Of a stretch of 17,828 nt of DNA, positions 6,396 to 14,206 are shown in pieces. The notes below the pieces were generated by a model. It did no database searches and was not told the origin of the DNA. It worked only from the letters and a program-made list of their open reading frames with translations. The stretch covers positions 1 through 17,828 of the forward strand of contig CALGXF010000070.1 of the NCBI GenBank assembly GCA_937935995.1, written 5' to 3'. Position numbers and translations under genes: made by a program. Position 1 is the first letter of the stretch. The number at the start of each line of letters is the position of its first letter. Source of the stretch: an uncultured Alphaproteobacteria bacterium (GTDB taxonomy: Bacteria; Pseudomonadota; Alphaproteobacteria; CAAHEQ01; UBA3637).

Positions 6396-6709
6396 TGGCT
6401 ATGAAAATTAAAAAAGGTGATAAAGTCATTGTTATCACAGGTAAAGACAAAGGGAAAACCGGCGAAGTTACCAAAGCCATGCCAAAAGAAAACAAAGTCA
6501 TTGTTTCTGGCGTCAATATGGTGAAGCGTCATCAAAAGCCGACACAAGAAAATGCGGGCGGTATTGTTTCTAAAGAAGCACCGATCCATGTTTCAAATGT
6601 GGCGATTGTTGACCCGAAATCCGGTAAAGCGTCTCGGATGGGCACAAAGATTTTAGACGATGGTCGTAAAGTCCGTGTTGCTAAAAAATCTGGCGAAGTC
6701 ATCGGTTAA
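6395..6709 (+). CDS. rplX: 50S ribosomal protein L24 (uL24)
   Basis: A 104-residue L24, one of the two assembly initiators of the 50S subunit, near the tunnel exit. The KOW motif is at residues 5-32 (KKGDKVIVITGKDKGKTGEV). The C-terminal part has RMGTKILDDGRKVRVAKKSGEVI. ATG 6395 overlaps the rplN stop (TAATG). A second in-frame ATG at 6401 is possible and would remove two residues. Confidence 0.97.
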   Translation: MAMKIKKGDKVIVITGKDKGKTGEVTKAMPKENKVIVSGVNMVKRHQKPTQENAGGIVSKEAPIHVSNVAIVDPKSGKASRMGTKILDDGRKVRVAKKSGEVIG

Positions 6710-6720
6710 GGAGTATGAAG

Positions 6721-7260
6721 ATGTCTCGATTAAAAGATTTATATGAAAATCAAATCCGTGAAGCTTTGAAAAAAGAATTCGGATATAAAAATGAGATGGA
6801 AATTCCGCGTTTGGAAAAAATCGTCTTGAACATGGGCGTCGGTGAAGCAACGGAAGACCGGAAAGCTTTGGACGGTGCCGTGAAAGATTTAACGGCAATC
6901 GCCGGACAAAAACCTGTGTTAACAAGAGCGAAAAAGTCTGTTGCGACTTTCAAATTGCGTGAAGGTATGCCGATTGGCTGCAAAGTCACTCTTCGTCGTG
7001 AAAAGATGTATGAATTTTTGGACCGCTTGATTACAACGGCTATGCCGCGTATTCGCGACTTCCGCGGAATTTCGGGCAAATGCTTTGATGGCAAAGGCAA
7101 CTTTGCAATGGGTCTTAAAGAACAAATCGTCTTTTTGGAAATCAACTATGATGAAGTCGATAAAATCCGTGGATTAGACATCGTCATTTGTACTTCGGCT
7201 AAAACAGATAAAGAAGCAAAAGCTTTGTTGTCTGCGTTTAACATGCCGTTTGCAAAGTAA
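6721..7260 (+). CDS. rplE: 50S ribosomal protein L5 (uL5)
   Basis: A 179-residue L5, the same length as in E. coli. It binds 5S rRNA in the central protuberance and touches the P-site tRNA. Signatures are EIPRLEKIVLNMGVGEA, RAKKSVATFKLREGMPIG and RIRDFRGISGKCFDGKGN. The start is ATG 6721, seven bases after AAGGAG (6708-6713); the in-frame ATG at 6715 lies only one base after it. The ending KALLSAFNMPFAK is typical. Confidence 0.98.
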   Translation: MSRLKDLYENQIREALKKEFGYKNEMEIPRLEKIVLNMGVGEATEDRKALDGAVKDLTAIAGQKPVLTRAKKSVATFKLREGMPIGCKVTLRREKMYEFLDRLITTAMPRIRDFRGISGKCFDGKGNFAMGLKEQIVFLEINYDEVDKIRGLDIVICTSAKTDKEAKALLSAFNMPFAK

Positions 7261-7270
7261 GGAGAGAAGA

Positions 7271-7576
7271 ATGGCAAAAACAAGTTCTATCGAACGCAAC
7301 AAAAAACGCGAAAGAATGGCGAAACGTTATAAAAATCGCCGTGAAGCGTTGAAAGCGATTATCAAAGATATGAATTCGACACCGGAAGATCGGTTCGAAG
7401 CCGTCTTGAAATTAGCAGCTCTTCCTCGGAATTCAGCGCCGAGCCGTATTCACAACCGTTGTGAAGTAACGGGCCGCGCCAGAGGGAATTATCGTAAATT
7501 TAAACTGAGCCGTATCAAACTGCGGGAACTCGCCAACGAAGGTGAAATCCCGGGTATGGTTAAGTCCAGTTGGTAA
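7271..7576 (+). CDS. rpsN: 30S ribosomal protein S14 (uS14), zinc-free long form
   Basis: A 101-residue S14 of the 30S head. It is the long form without the CxxC zinc pairs; only one Cys is present, in RCEVTGRARG. The C-terminal FKLSRIKLRELANEGEIPGMVKSSW (shown across the end) is characteristic. ATG 7271 follows AAGGAGA (7258-7264); the frame is open 7 codons upstream into rplE, but MAKTSSIERNKKRE is the family start. Confidence 0.98.
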   Translation: MAKTSSIERNKKRERMAKRYKNRREALKAIIKDMNSTPEDRFEAVLKLAALPRNSAPSRIHNRCEVTGRARGNYRKFKLSRIKLRELANEGEIPGMVKSSW

Positions 7577-7590
7577 AGGAGAAATAGAAT

Positions 7591-7989
7591 ATGTCTATGA
7601 CAGATCCTTTAGGAGATATGCTGACCCGTATTCGTAACGGTCAACAAGCTCAAAAGAGCCACGTTGTGGCACCGGCTTCGAACTTGCGCGAAAGCGTTTT
7701 GGAAGTGTTGAAGCGTGAAGGGTACATCAGAGGGTTCGAACGCGTGACTGTTCGCCCGGGTATTGAAGAATTCAAGATTGAATTGAAATACCATGAAGGC
7801 CGTCCGGTTATTAATGAAATCCAACGGGTTTCTGCACCGGGTCGCCGTGTGTACTCAAAGGTTAAAGATTTGCCGAAATTCTATAACGGATTAGGTATCT
7901 TTGTTTTGTCGACACCGCAAGGCGTCATGTCTGATCACGAAGCGCGTCAAGCCAATGTCGGCGGCGAAGTTTTGTGCAAGGTCTTTTAA
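7591..7989 (+). CDS. rpsH: 30S ribosomal protein S8 (uS8)
   Basis: A 132-residue S8, a primary binder of the 16S central domain. In E. coli it represses the spc operon by binding near the L5 start; no such site was recognised here. It starts MSMTDPLGDMLTRIRNG and ends with STPQGVMSDHEARQANVGGE and LCKVF. ATG 7591 lies nine bases after AAGGAG (7576-7581); the second ATG (7597) is too far away. Confidence 0.98.
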   Translation: MSMTDPLGDMLTRIRNGQQAQKSHVVAPASNLRESVLEVLKREGYIRGFERVTVRPGIEEFKIELKYHEGRPVINEIQRVSAPGRRVYSKVKDLPKFYNGLGIFVLSTPQGVMSDHEARQANVGGEVLCKVF

Positions 7990-8004
7990 TGGGAGGAAGA
8001 AAAC

Positions 8005-8538
8005 ATGTCTCGTGTTGGTAAATATCCTGTTAAGTTGCCTCAAGGTGTTACAGTTACGGTTGCAGATGGAAAAGCCACTGTAAAAGGTAAATTAGGCGAA
8101 CTTTCTTGTGAAGTGTCTGATTTGGTAAAAGTAACTGTCCAAGATGGTGAAGTTGTTGTGGAACCTGTTTCCAAATCAAAAGAAGGTCGGATGATTTGGG
8201 GAACAACGCGCGCAAACCTGAACAATATGGTTAAAGGTGTAACGGAAGGTTTTGTCCGCAAATTGGAATTAATCGGTGTCGGGTATAAAGCTCAAGCCGT
8301 TGCCAATGGCGTGAAGTTGTCCTTGGGTTACAGCCACGATATTGATTATGTCGCGCCGAAAGGTGTTAAGATTGCTTGTCCGAGTCAGACGGAAATTGAA
8401 ATTTCCGGTATCGACAAGCGGGAAGTTGGGGCTGCTGCTTCAGAAATTCGGTCATTCCGTTCTCCGGAACCGTATAAAGGCAAAGGCGTCAAATACGTAG
8501 AAGAAACCATCTTGCGTAAAGAAGGCAAGAAGAAGTAA
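8005..8538 (+). CDS. rplF: 50S ribosomal protein L6 (uL6)
   Basis: A 177-residue L6, which binds domain VI of 23S rRNA next to the factor-binding site. It starts MSRVGKYPVKLPQGV. The second half has LELIGVGYKAQA, VKLSLGYSHDI and RSFRSPEPYKGKGVKY, the family signature. The C-terminus is Lys-rich (RKEGKKK). Length equals the E. coli protein. GGGAGGAAG (7990-7998) is its ribosome site. Confidence 0.98.
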   Translation: MSRVGKYPVKLPQGVTVTVADGKATVKGKLGELSCEVSDLVKVTVQDGEVVVEPVSKSKEGRMIWGTTRANLNNMVKGVTEGFVRKLELIGVGYKAQAVANGVKLSLGYSHDIDYVAPKGVKIACPSQTEIEISGIDKREVGAAASEIRSFRSPEPYKGKGVKYVEETILRKEGKKK

Positions 8539-8549
8539 GGATAAAAAAT

Positions 8550-8897
8550 ATGTCTGATATTAAATTTGAACGTCGCAAGGCTCGTACACGGTACGCTTTA
8601 AGACAAAAAGCATCGGATAGAGTTCGTTTATCCGTCTATCGTTCCGAAAAAAACATCTATGCGCAAATCATTGATGACAAAGCGGGCAAAACGATTGTTT
8701 CTGCGTCTTCCAAAGATGCTGAAATGAAAGAAAAAGGGTCCACGGTTGCCGGAGCGGCATTGGTTGGCAAAATGATTGCCGAACGCGCTTTGAAAGCCGG
8801 TGTGACTGAAGTTGTGTTTGATCGTGGCGGATACATTTACCATGGCCGTGTTAAGGCTTTGGCAGATGCAGCTCGCGAAAACGGTCTGAAATTCTAG
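8550..8897 (+). CDS. rplR: 50S ribosomal protein L18 (uL18)
   Basis: A 115-residue L18, which binds 5S rRNA together with L5 and L25 and carries it into the large subunit. It contains RVRLSVYRSEKNIYAQIIDD, MIAERALKAGVTEVVFDRGG and the usual ending YHGRVKALADAARENGLKF. The start MSDIKFERRKARTRYALRQ fits the family. The gap from rplF is 11 bases, with AAGGA (8536-8540) as the likely ribosome site. Confidence 0.98.
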   Translation: MSDIKFERRKARTRYALRQKASDRVRLSVYRSEKNIYAQIIDDKAGKTIVSASSKDAEMKEKGSTVAGAALVGKMIAERALKAGVTEVVFDRGGYIYHGRVKALADAARENGLKF

Positions 8898-8907
8898 GGG
8901 TAGTGAA

Positions 8908-9534
8908 ATGGCTCATACAGAAAATACTCAAGGGACAGAACGTCCGGAACGCCGTCGGAAAGACAAAAACGAAGCCGGTGAAACAAGAGTCGAAAAAGTT
9001 CAAGATGAATTTGTCGACAAATTAGTTCACGTCAATCGTGTTGCCAAAACAGTTAAAGGCGGTCGTCGTATGGCTTTTGCCGCTCTGGTTGTTGTCGGTG
9101 ATGAAAAAGGCCGTGTCGGCTTTGGAACGGGGAAAGCTCGGGAAGTTCCCGAAGCTATCCGCAAAGCAACGGATGCTGCGAAACATAATATGATTCGTGT
9201 TCCGTTGCGTGAAGGCCGGACATTGCATCATGATGTTGTTGGACATTATGGTGCGGGCAAGGTGATTTTACGTGCCGCTCCGGCTGGTACGGGAATTATT
9301 GCCGGCGGCCCGATGCGTGCTGTTTTTGAAACAATGGGTATCCAAGATATCGTTGCGAAATCAACAGGCTCGGCCAATCCGCATAATATGATTAGAGCGA
9401 CTTTCTGTGCGTTGGAAAGTGTCAACTCTCCTCGGATTGTTGCAGCCAAACGCGGCAAGAAAGTCGGCGACATTGTTTCTCGTCGTGACGGCGTTGATAA
9501 AGAAGCTGTTGCTGACAAAGAAGTAAAGGAATAG
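8908..9534 (+). CDS. rpsE: 30S ribosomal protein S5 (uS5)
   Basis: A 208-residue S5, which controls decoding accuracy and, with S3 and S4, mRNA unwinding. The double-stranded-RNA-binding-like N domain begins near residue 33 (DEFVDKLVHVNRVAKTVKGG). Next come GRVGFGTGKAREVPEAIRKA and, in the C domain, RAAPAGTGIIAGGPMRAV. The first 32 residues are a charged extension compared with E. coli, and the last ones (KEAVADKEVKE) form a short charged tail. Only 4 bases separate it from rplO, so rpmD, normally the next gene, is absent. Confidence 0.98.
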   Translation: MAHTENTQGTERPERRRKDKNEAGETRVEKVQDEFVDKLVHVNRVAKTVKGGRRMAFAALVVVGDEKGRVGFGTGKAREVPEAIRKATDAAKHNMIRVPLREGRTLHHDVVGHYGAGKVILRAAPAGTGIIAGGPMRAVFETMGIQDIVAKSTGSANPHNMIRATFCALESVNSPRIVAAKRGKKVGDIVSRRDGVDKEAVADKEVKE

Positions 9535-9538
9535 ACCG

Positions 9539-10087
9539 ATGAAATTGAATCAAATTCGTGATAATGACGGTGCACGTAAAAACCGGACGCGTGTGGCACG
9601 CGGTATCGGCTCTGGCAAGGGTCGGACAGCCGGTCGTGGCGTCAAAGGTCAAACTTCCCGTTCCGGTGTGGCGATTAACGGTTTTGAAGGCGGTCAAATG
9701 CCCATCTACCGTCGTTTGCCGAAACGCGGGTTTAACAACATTTTCCGTTTGGACTTTGTGGAAGTTAATTTAAATCGTATCCAAACCGCAATTGATGCCG
9801 GTTCTTTGGACGCAGGAAAAGAAATCAACGCTGTTTCTTTGATGGAAGCAGGTGTGATCCGCCGCGCAAAAGACGGTATTCGCGTGTTGGGTAACGGTGA
9901 ATTAACTGCAAAAGTAACCGTTCGGGCTGTGGGTGCGACAGCTTCTGCTAAAGCGGCGATTGAAAAAGTCGGTGGTGAACTCATCATTGATACGACTCGC
10001 CCGGGTTCTGAAAAAGCTGAAGAAGCGGCTGAACCGAAAGTAGAAAAAAAAGCTGCTAAAAAAACAGCTAAAAAAGAAACAAAATAA
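9539..10087 (+). CDS. rplO: 50S ribosomal protein L15 (uL15) with Lys/Ala-rich tail
   Basis: A 182-residue L15 (E. coli has 144), a late-assembly protein of the 50S subunit. The Gly/Arg-rich N-terminus has RVARGIGSGKGRTAGRGVKG and GFEGGQMPIYRRLPKRGF. The C-terminal domain ends near residue 152. Residues 153-182 (KAEEAAEPKVEKKAAKKTAK) are a low-complexity charged tail. ATG 9539 follows AAGGAA at 9526-9531. It directly follows rpsE, with no L30 gene between. Confidence 0.97.
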   Translation: MKLNQIRDNDGARKNRTRVARGIGSGKGRTAGRGVKGQTSRSGVAINGFEGGQMPIYRRLPKRGFNNIFRLDFVEVNLNRIQTAIDAGSLDAGKEINAVSLMEAGVIRRAKDGIRVLGNGELTAKVTVRAVGATASAKAAIEKVGGELIIDTTRPGSEKAEEAAEPKVEKKAAKKTAKKETK

Positions 10088-10106
10088 GTGAGAAGGGGGT
10101 AAACAA

Positions 10107-11456
10107 ATGGCGTCTTTAAAAGGAAAATCGACGGAATCTGCATTCGGGGCTTTCTCGAAAGCCGGAGATTTGCAAAAGAGGATTTTGTTTACCCTCATCG
10201 CTTTGGTTGTGTTTCGTTTCGGGACATTTGTCCCGTTGCCGGGAATTAACCCCGACGTTTTAAAAGAAATTTTTACACCGTCAGCGGCTGGCGGATTTTT
10301 GGGCATGTTGGACACATTTGCCGGTGGGGCATTGTCTCGTATGACATTGCTGGCGCTGAATATTATGCCCTACATTTCCGCATCGATTATTATTCAATTG
10401 GGAGCTGCGATTGTTCCGTCCTTGATTGCTTTGAAGAAAGAAGGCGAATCGGGACATCGTAAAATGAACCAATATACGCGGTATTTAACGGTGTTGATTA
10501 CGGTTTTACAAGGCTATGGACTGGCCGTTGCCATTGAACACATGACAAGTGCATCCGGCGCATCGGCTGTGATTATGACATCTCCATGGCTGTTCCGTTT
10601 GACGACGGTTGTTTCCTTGCTGGGCGGCACTATGTTTGTGGTGTGGCTGGGCGAACAAATTACGGCACGCGGTGTCGGAAACGGGACGTCTTTGATTATT
10701 ACGGCCGGTATTATTGCCGAAATTCCAAGTGCTTTTGCGCGGACATTTGAACTCAGCCGCGTGGGAACGCTGTCTCCGATGATTGTTGCCGGCGTGCTGG
10801 TGATGATTGTTGCGTTGATTTATATTGTTGTCTTTATTGAACGGGCGCAGCGTCGGATTGTTATTCAATATCCGAAACGGCAGCAAGGAATGCGTGTCAG
10901 CACGGGTGCTAATTCTTATTTCCCGTTGAAAATTAACCCGACTGGGGTGATGCCGCCAATCTTTGCATCTGCTTTGTTGATGCTTGTGATTTCCGGTGTT
11001 CAGTTTTTAGCGAATAAAAATATGGCATGGGCTGAATCGGCTCAAGCTTGGATGAACCGCGGCAGCATCGGGTATATGGTTATTTACGGGGCTTTGATTG
11101 CGTTTTTTACGTTCTTTTATACGGGAATTGTGTTTAACCCGACGGAAACGGCAGATAATTTGAAAAAACACGGTGGCTTTATCGCAGGGATTCGCCCGGG
11201 AAAAAGCACAGCTGAATATTTGGATTACGTTGTGACTCGGTTAACGGTATTCGGAGCCGCTTACTTGACAACATTGTGTGTTATCCCGGAAGTGTTGATT
11301 TCCGAAATGTCTATTCCGTTCTTCTTGGGCGGGACAACACTGCTTATCGTTGTGACGGTGATTATGGATACAATGATGCAGATTCAATCTCATTTGGTGG
11401 CTTATCAATATGAAGGATTGATTAGAAAAGCACAGCTTAAAGGACGTCGCTCATGA
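10107..11456 (+). CDS. secY: Protein translocase subunit SecY
   Basis: A 449-residue integral membrane protein with about ten hydrophobic segments, forming the channel of the SecYEG translocon in the inner membrane. Typical sequences include RILFTLIALVVFRFGTFVPLPG in the first segment, NIMPYISASIIIQL, the GVGNGTSLIITAGII region, RRIVIQYPKRQ in a cytoplasmic loop and NPTETADNLKKHGGFIAGIRPG near the C-terminal third. It will export the secreted proteins encoded at both ends of this window. The ribosome site AAGGGGG (10093-10099) is strong. The stop overlaps adk by four bases (ATGA). Confidence 0.98.
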   Translation: MASLKGKSTESAFGAFSKAGDLQKRILFTLIALVVFRFGTFVPLPGINPDVLKEIFTPSAAGGFLGMLDTFAGGALSRMTLLALNIMPYISASIIIQLGAAIVPSLIALKKEGESGHRKMNQYTRYLTVLITVLQGYGLAVAIEHMTSASGASAVIMTSPWLFRLTTVVSLLGGTMFVVWLGEQITARGVGNGTSLIITAGIIAEIPSAFARTFELSRVGTLSPMIVAGVLVMIVALIYIVVFIERAQRRIVIQYPKRQQGMRVSTGANSYFPLKINPTGVMPPIFASALLMLVISGVQFLANKNMAWAESAQAWMNRGSIGYMVIYGALIAFFTFFYTGIVFNPTETADNLKKHGGFIAGIRPGKSTAEYLDYVVTRLTVFGAAYLTTLCVIPEVLISEMSIPFFLGGTTLLIVVTVIMDTMMQIQSHLVAYQYEGLIRKAQLKGRRS

Positions 11457-12115
11457 CAATTAAGCATGAAAATATTGTTTTGATGGGGCCTCCGGGCGGT
11501 GGTAAAGGGACGCAAGCGCGCTTACTGCACGATCGGTTGCATATACCGCATTTATCAACCGGTGAGATGCTGCGGGAAGAGGCTCGTTCCGGGTCAGAAC
11601 TCGGCCAAAAAATTAAGGAATTGATTGATAAAGGGAACTTTGTTCCCGATGAAATGAGCATTTCATTAATTTCTCAAAAATTAGACAGTGAGGAATGCTC
11701 GAAAGGATTTATTCTGGACGGATTTCCACGGACAGTGCCACAGGCAATGGCCTTGGATAAAATGATGAAAGATCGCGACTTGAAGTTAGATGTCGTGATT
11801 GAAATTCAGGTGCCAGATGAATATGTCATAGAACGCATCGTTGGACGCTATATGTGCGCGACTTGCGGCACGATGTATCATGACAAGTTTAAACAGCCCA
11901 AAGTACCCGGCAGGTGTGACGTGTGCGGCGGGACGAAGTTCGTGCGGCGCGAAGACGACAATTATGAAACGGTTGTTTCCAGATTGCGCAAGTACCGTGC
12001 GGTAACGGCTCCGGTGCTTCCTTACTACGAAGAAAGGGGCCTTTTGGTCTGTGTCGATGGAACGGGATCTATCGAGACGGTGTGTGAAAAGATAAAAAAA
12101 GTAATAGGACATTAA
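11453..12115 (+). CDS. adk: Adenylate kinase, long form with zinc-type lid
   Basis: A 220-residue cytosolic kinase catalysing ATP + AMP to 2 ADP. The P-loop GPPGGGKG is at residues 12-19, the AMP-binding part has LSTGEMLREE and GFILDGFPRT, and the lid occupies about 130-170. In the lid, Cys135, Cys138, Cys155 and Cys158 form two CxxC pairs, the four-Cys zinc site known from Gram-positive and some alphaproteobacterial enzymes; zinc binding is inferred. Overlap with secY (ATGA) implies coupled translation. It is the last gene before the alpha-operon promoter. Confidence 0.98.
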   Translation: MTIKHENIVLMGPPGGGKGTQARLLHDRLHIPHLSTGEMLREEARSGSELGQKIKELIDKGNFVPDEMSISLISQKLDSEECSKGFILDGFPRTVPQAMALDKMMKDRDLKLDVVIEIQVPDEYVIERIVGRYMCATCGTMYHDKFKQPKVPGRCDVCGGTKFVRREDDNYETVVSRLRKYRAVTAPVLPYYEERGLLVCVDGTGSIETVCEKIKKVIGH

Positions 12116-12126
12116 GTAATTAATAC

Positions 12127-12154
12127 TTGACAAAGACAAAAAAGAGTTTATAAT
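12127..12154 (+). promoter_or_regulatory. Consensus promoter of the alpha operon (rpsM-rpsK-rpoA-rplQ)
   Basis: TTGACA (12127-12132) and TATAAT (12149-12154), both perfect sigma70 hexamers, are separated by 16 bases. The start is expected near 12161, about 58 bases ahead of rpsM. A small palindrome (AAGTA 12114-12118, TACTT 12124-12128, five-base loop) overlaps the adk stop and the -35 box and may be chance. The leader is too short for the large S4-binding pseudoknot known from enteric alpha operons. Confidence 0.85.
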
Positions 12155-12218
12155 CCCGCATCTCGGTTCTTTGTAATTTAATTATGAAGTGTTCATTTAA
12201 AAATTAGTGGAGAGTACC

Positions 12219-12596
12219 TTGGCACGTATTGCAGGTGTGAATATTCCGACAGCGAAAAGAGTCGTCATTGGTTTGACGTACATTTATGGTATTGGTCGGA
12301 AACAAGCAGAAGAAATTTGCCAAAAAACTGGCATTTCTGAAGATACACGCGTTTCAGCGTTATCAGATGATGAAGTATTGAAAATCCGTGAATTGATTGA
12401 TAAAGAATATCACGTAGAAGGGGATCTTCGTCGTGAAGTTTCTTTAAACATCAAACGGTTGATGGATTTAGGGTGTTATAGAGGATTGCGTCACCGGAAA
12501 GGTTTGCCGGTTCACGGGCAACGGACACATACCAATGCTCGGACACGCAAGGGTAAGGCAGTTCCTATTGCCGGTAAGAAAAAAGTGACGAAATAG
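12219..12596 (+). CDS. rpsM: 30S ribosomal protein S13 (uS13), TTG start
   Basis: A 125-residue S13 in the 30S head, contacting S19 and the P-site tRNA and bridging to L5. It has a helix-hairpin-helix part (LTYIYGIGRKQAEEIC), then LMDLGCYRGLRHRKGLPV and a basic tail GQRTHTNARTRKGK. The family start MARIAGVNIP requires TTG at 12219, which follows TGGAGAG (12208-12214). The in-frame GTG at 12207 overlaps that ribosome site and would add four residues not seen in the family, so TTG is chosen. Confidence 0.95.
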   Translation: MARIAGVNIPTAKRVVIGLTYIYGIGRKQAEEICQKTGISEDTRVSALSDDEVLKIRELIDKEYHVEGDLRREVSLNIKRLMDLGCYRGLRHRKGLPVHGQRTHTNARTRKGKAVPIAGKKKVTK

Positions 12597-12618
12597 TCTT
12601 CGAGTGAAGGATTAATCT

Positions 12619-13014
12619 ATGGCTAAAACAGAAAAAACAGTACGGACAAGAAACCGTGACAGAAAGAATATCATCTCTGGGGTTGCCCATGTGAATTCGA
12701 CGTTTAACAACACAATGATTACGATCACAGATGCACAAGGAAACACAATTTCTTGGTGTTCTGCCGGGATGAAGGGCTTTAAGGGGTCCAGAAAATCGAC
12801 TCCGTATGCGGCTCAGGTAACGGCGGAAGATGCCGGTCGTAAAGCTCAAGAACACGGCATGAAAAACTTGGAAGTTTTGGTTTGCGGGCCGGGTTCGGGA
12901 CGCGAATCGGCTTTGCGTGCTTTTCAGGCTTTAGGGTTTGTGATTTCATCCATTAAAGATGTGACTTCCGTTCCTCATAACGGTGTCCGTCCGCCTAAAC
13001 GTCGTCGGATTTAA
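12619..13014 (+). CDS. rpsK: 30S ribosomal protein S11 (uS11)
   Basis: A 131-residue S11 of the 30S platform, near the E site and the mRNA exit. It contains GVAHVNSTFNNTMITITDAQGN, SAGMKGFKGSRKSTPYAAQ and the universal ending VTSVPHNGVRPPKRRRI. The N-terminus (MAKTEKTVRTRNRDRKNI) is the basic stretch usual in this family. AAGGATTAA (12607-12615) is the probable ribosome site, 22 bases after rpsM. Confidence 0.98.
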   Translation: MAKTEKTVRTRNRDRKNIISGVAHVNSTFNNTMITITDAQGNTISWCSAGMKGFKGSRKSTPYAAQVTAEDAGRKAQEHGMKNLEVLVCGPGSGRESALRAFQALGFVISSIKDVTSVPHNGVRPPKRRRI

Positions 13015-13043
13015 TGAATTGTGGCCTTTGGCCGAATGTGGGC

Positions 13044-13075
13044 GGCTCGTCCGTTCCTTATTAATGATAGGAGCC
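13044..13075 (+). promoter_or_regulatory. Possible stem covering the rpoA ribosome site
   Basis: GGCTC (13044-13048) can pair with GAGCC (13071-13075), which contains most of the AGGAG ribosome site (13069-13073) for the GTG start at 13081. A further GGCC-TTT-GGCC hairpin lies just upstream, at about 13023-13033. The 66-base gap between rpsK and rpoA is larger than most gaps in these operons. Such pairing could lower rpoA translation relative to the ribosomal genes; this is inference from hand pairing. Confidence 0.3.
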
Positions 13076-13080
13076 TTATT

Positions 13081-14094
13081 GTGATACAAAAAAATTGGCA
13101 AGAACTTATAAAGCCCTCGACTTTATCCGTTGAACACATTGTTCCGGGTTATAAGTCCACGATTGTTGTGGAACCGTTGGAAAGAGGGTTCGGAACAACA
13201 CTTGGAAATGCGTTGCGGCGGATTTTGCTGTCTTCTTTGCAAGGCGGTGCCGTTACCAGCATTAAAATCGATGGTGTGTTGCATGAATTTTCATCCATTC
13301 CGGGCGTCCGTGAAGATGTGACAGACATTGTTTTGAACATCAAAATGCTCGCGATTAAAGTGGAATCCGAAGGACCTCACCGGATGGTGTTGAATGCAAC
13401 GGGTCCGGGCGTTGTGACAGCCGGTCAAATCGAAACCAACCAAGCCGTTGAAATCTTGAACAAAGATTTGGTCATTTGCACGTTGGATGCCGGGGCTTCT
13501 ATTAAGATTGAAATGACGGTGAACACCGGTAAAGGATATGTTCCTGCCGTTCAAAACCGTCCGGAAGACTGCCCAATCGGGTTATTGCCGATTGACAGCA
13601 TTTTCAGCCCGGTTAAAACAGTTGTTTACAAAGTGACAAATGCTCGTGTGGGTCAACAAACAGACTATGATAAATTGTCTCTGACGGTTGAAACAAACGG
13701 GGTTGTGTCTCCGGAAGATGCTGTGGCTTTGTCTGCCCGCATTTTGCAAGAACAATTAAAAACGTTTATCAATTTTGAAGATCCGGAAGAAACACAGGAA
13801 GAAGAACAAAAAGTGGTTCTGCCGTTCCCGAAAGAATTGTTGCGGAAAGTCGAAGAATTGGAATTGTCTGTTCGTTCGGCCAACTGCCTCAAAAACGACA
13901 ACATCGTTTACATCGGGGATTTGGTACAACGTTCCGAATCCGACATGTTACGGACTCCGAACTTCGGCCGCAAGTCTTTGAACGAAATCAAAGAAGTGTT
14001 GGAAAGCATGGGTTTGCATTTAGGTATGCAAGTTGAAGGATGGCCTCCTGAAAACATTGATGCCTTGGCAAAAGGGTTTGATGAACCCTTTTAG
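13081..14094 (+). CDS. rpoA: DNA-directed RNA polymerase subunit alpha
   Basis: A 337-residue alpha subunit. The N-terminal domain (to about residue 232) dimerises and nucleates assembly of beta and beta'; it holds PLERGFGTTLGNALRRILLSS at 32-52. An acidic linker (FEDPEETQEEEQ, 232-243) leads to the C-terminal domain at about 254-316, where VRSANCLKNDNI and RTPNFGRKSLNEIKEVL form the DNA- and activator-contacting helices; Arg265 is retained. The start is GTG 13081 with AGGAG seven bases upstream, giving the alphaproteobacterial N-terminus IQKNWQELIKP. The frame is open 20 codons further upstream, but that part does not match the family. Confidence 0.98.
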   Translation: MIQKNWQELIKPSTLSVEHIVPGYKSTIVVEPLERGFGTTLGNALRRILLSSLQGGAVTSIKIDGVLHEFSSIPGVREDVTDIVLNIKMLAIKVESEGPHRMVLNATGPGVVTAGQIETNQAVEILNKDLVICTLDAGASIKIEMTVNTGKGYVPAVQNRPEDCPIGLLPIDSIFSPVKTVVYKVTNARVGQQTDYDKLSLTVETNGVVSPEDAVALSARILQEQLKTFINFEDPEETQEEEQKVVLPFPKELLRKVEELELSVRSANCLKNDNIVYIGDLVQRSESDMLRTPNFGRKSLNEIKEVLESMGLHLGMQVEGWPPENIDALAKGFDEPF

Positions 14095-14099
14095 GAAAT

Positions 14100-14133
14100 A
14101 AGAAGTCCCGGGGTGGTCCCGGGCAGGCTTCTT
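14100..14133 (+). terminator. Hairpin between rpoA and rplQ, possible partial terminator
   Basis: CCCGGG (14107-14112) pairs with CCCGGG (14118-14123) around a five-base loop. Below an internal loop, AAGAAG (14100-14105) pairs with CTTCTT (14128-14133). The stem is strong but is followed by TCTCATC, not a clean T run, so it may be a weak terminator, a processing site or an RNA-stability element that sets rplQ apart from rpoA. The rest of the 112-base gap shows no convincing promoter. Confidence 0.35.
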
Positions 14134-14206
14134 TCTCATCTTGTGGTGGTCAGAGGCATGTATTTATCAGCTTTGTGCGCAATGCTAGAAAGAAAGGAAA
14201 TGTATT

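Noticed and set aside
12160..12218. S4-binding alpha-operon leader pseudoknot ahead of rpsM
   Set aside because: The leader is only about 58 bases, AT-rich, and shows no matching stems.
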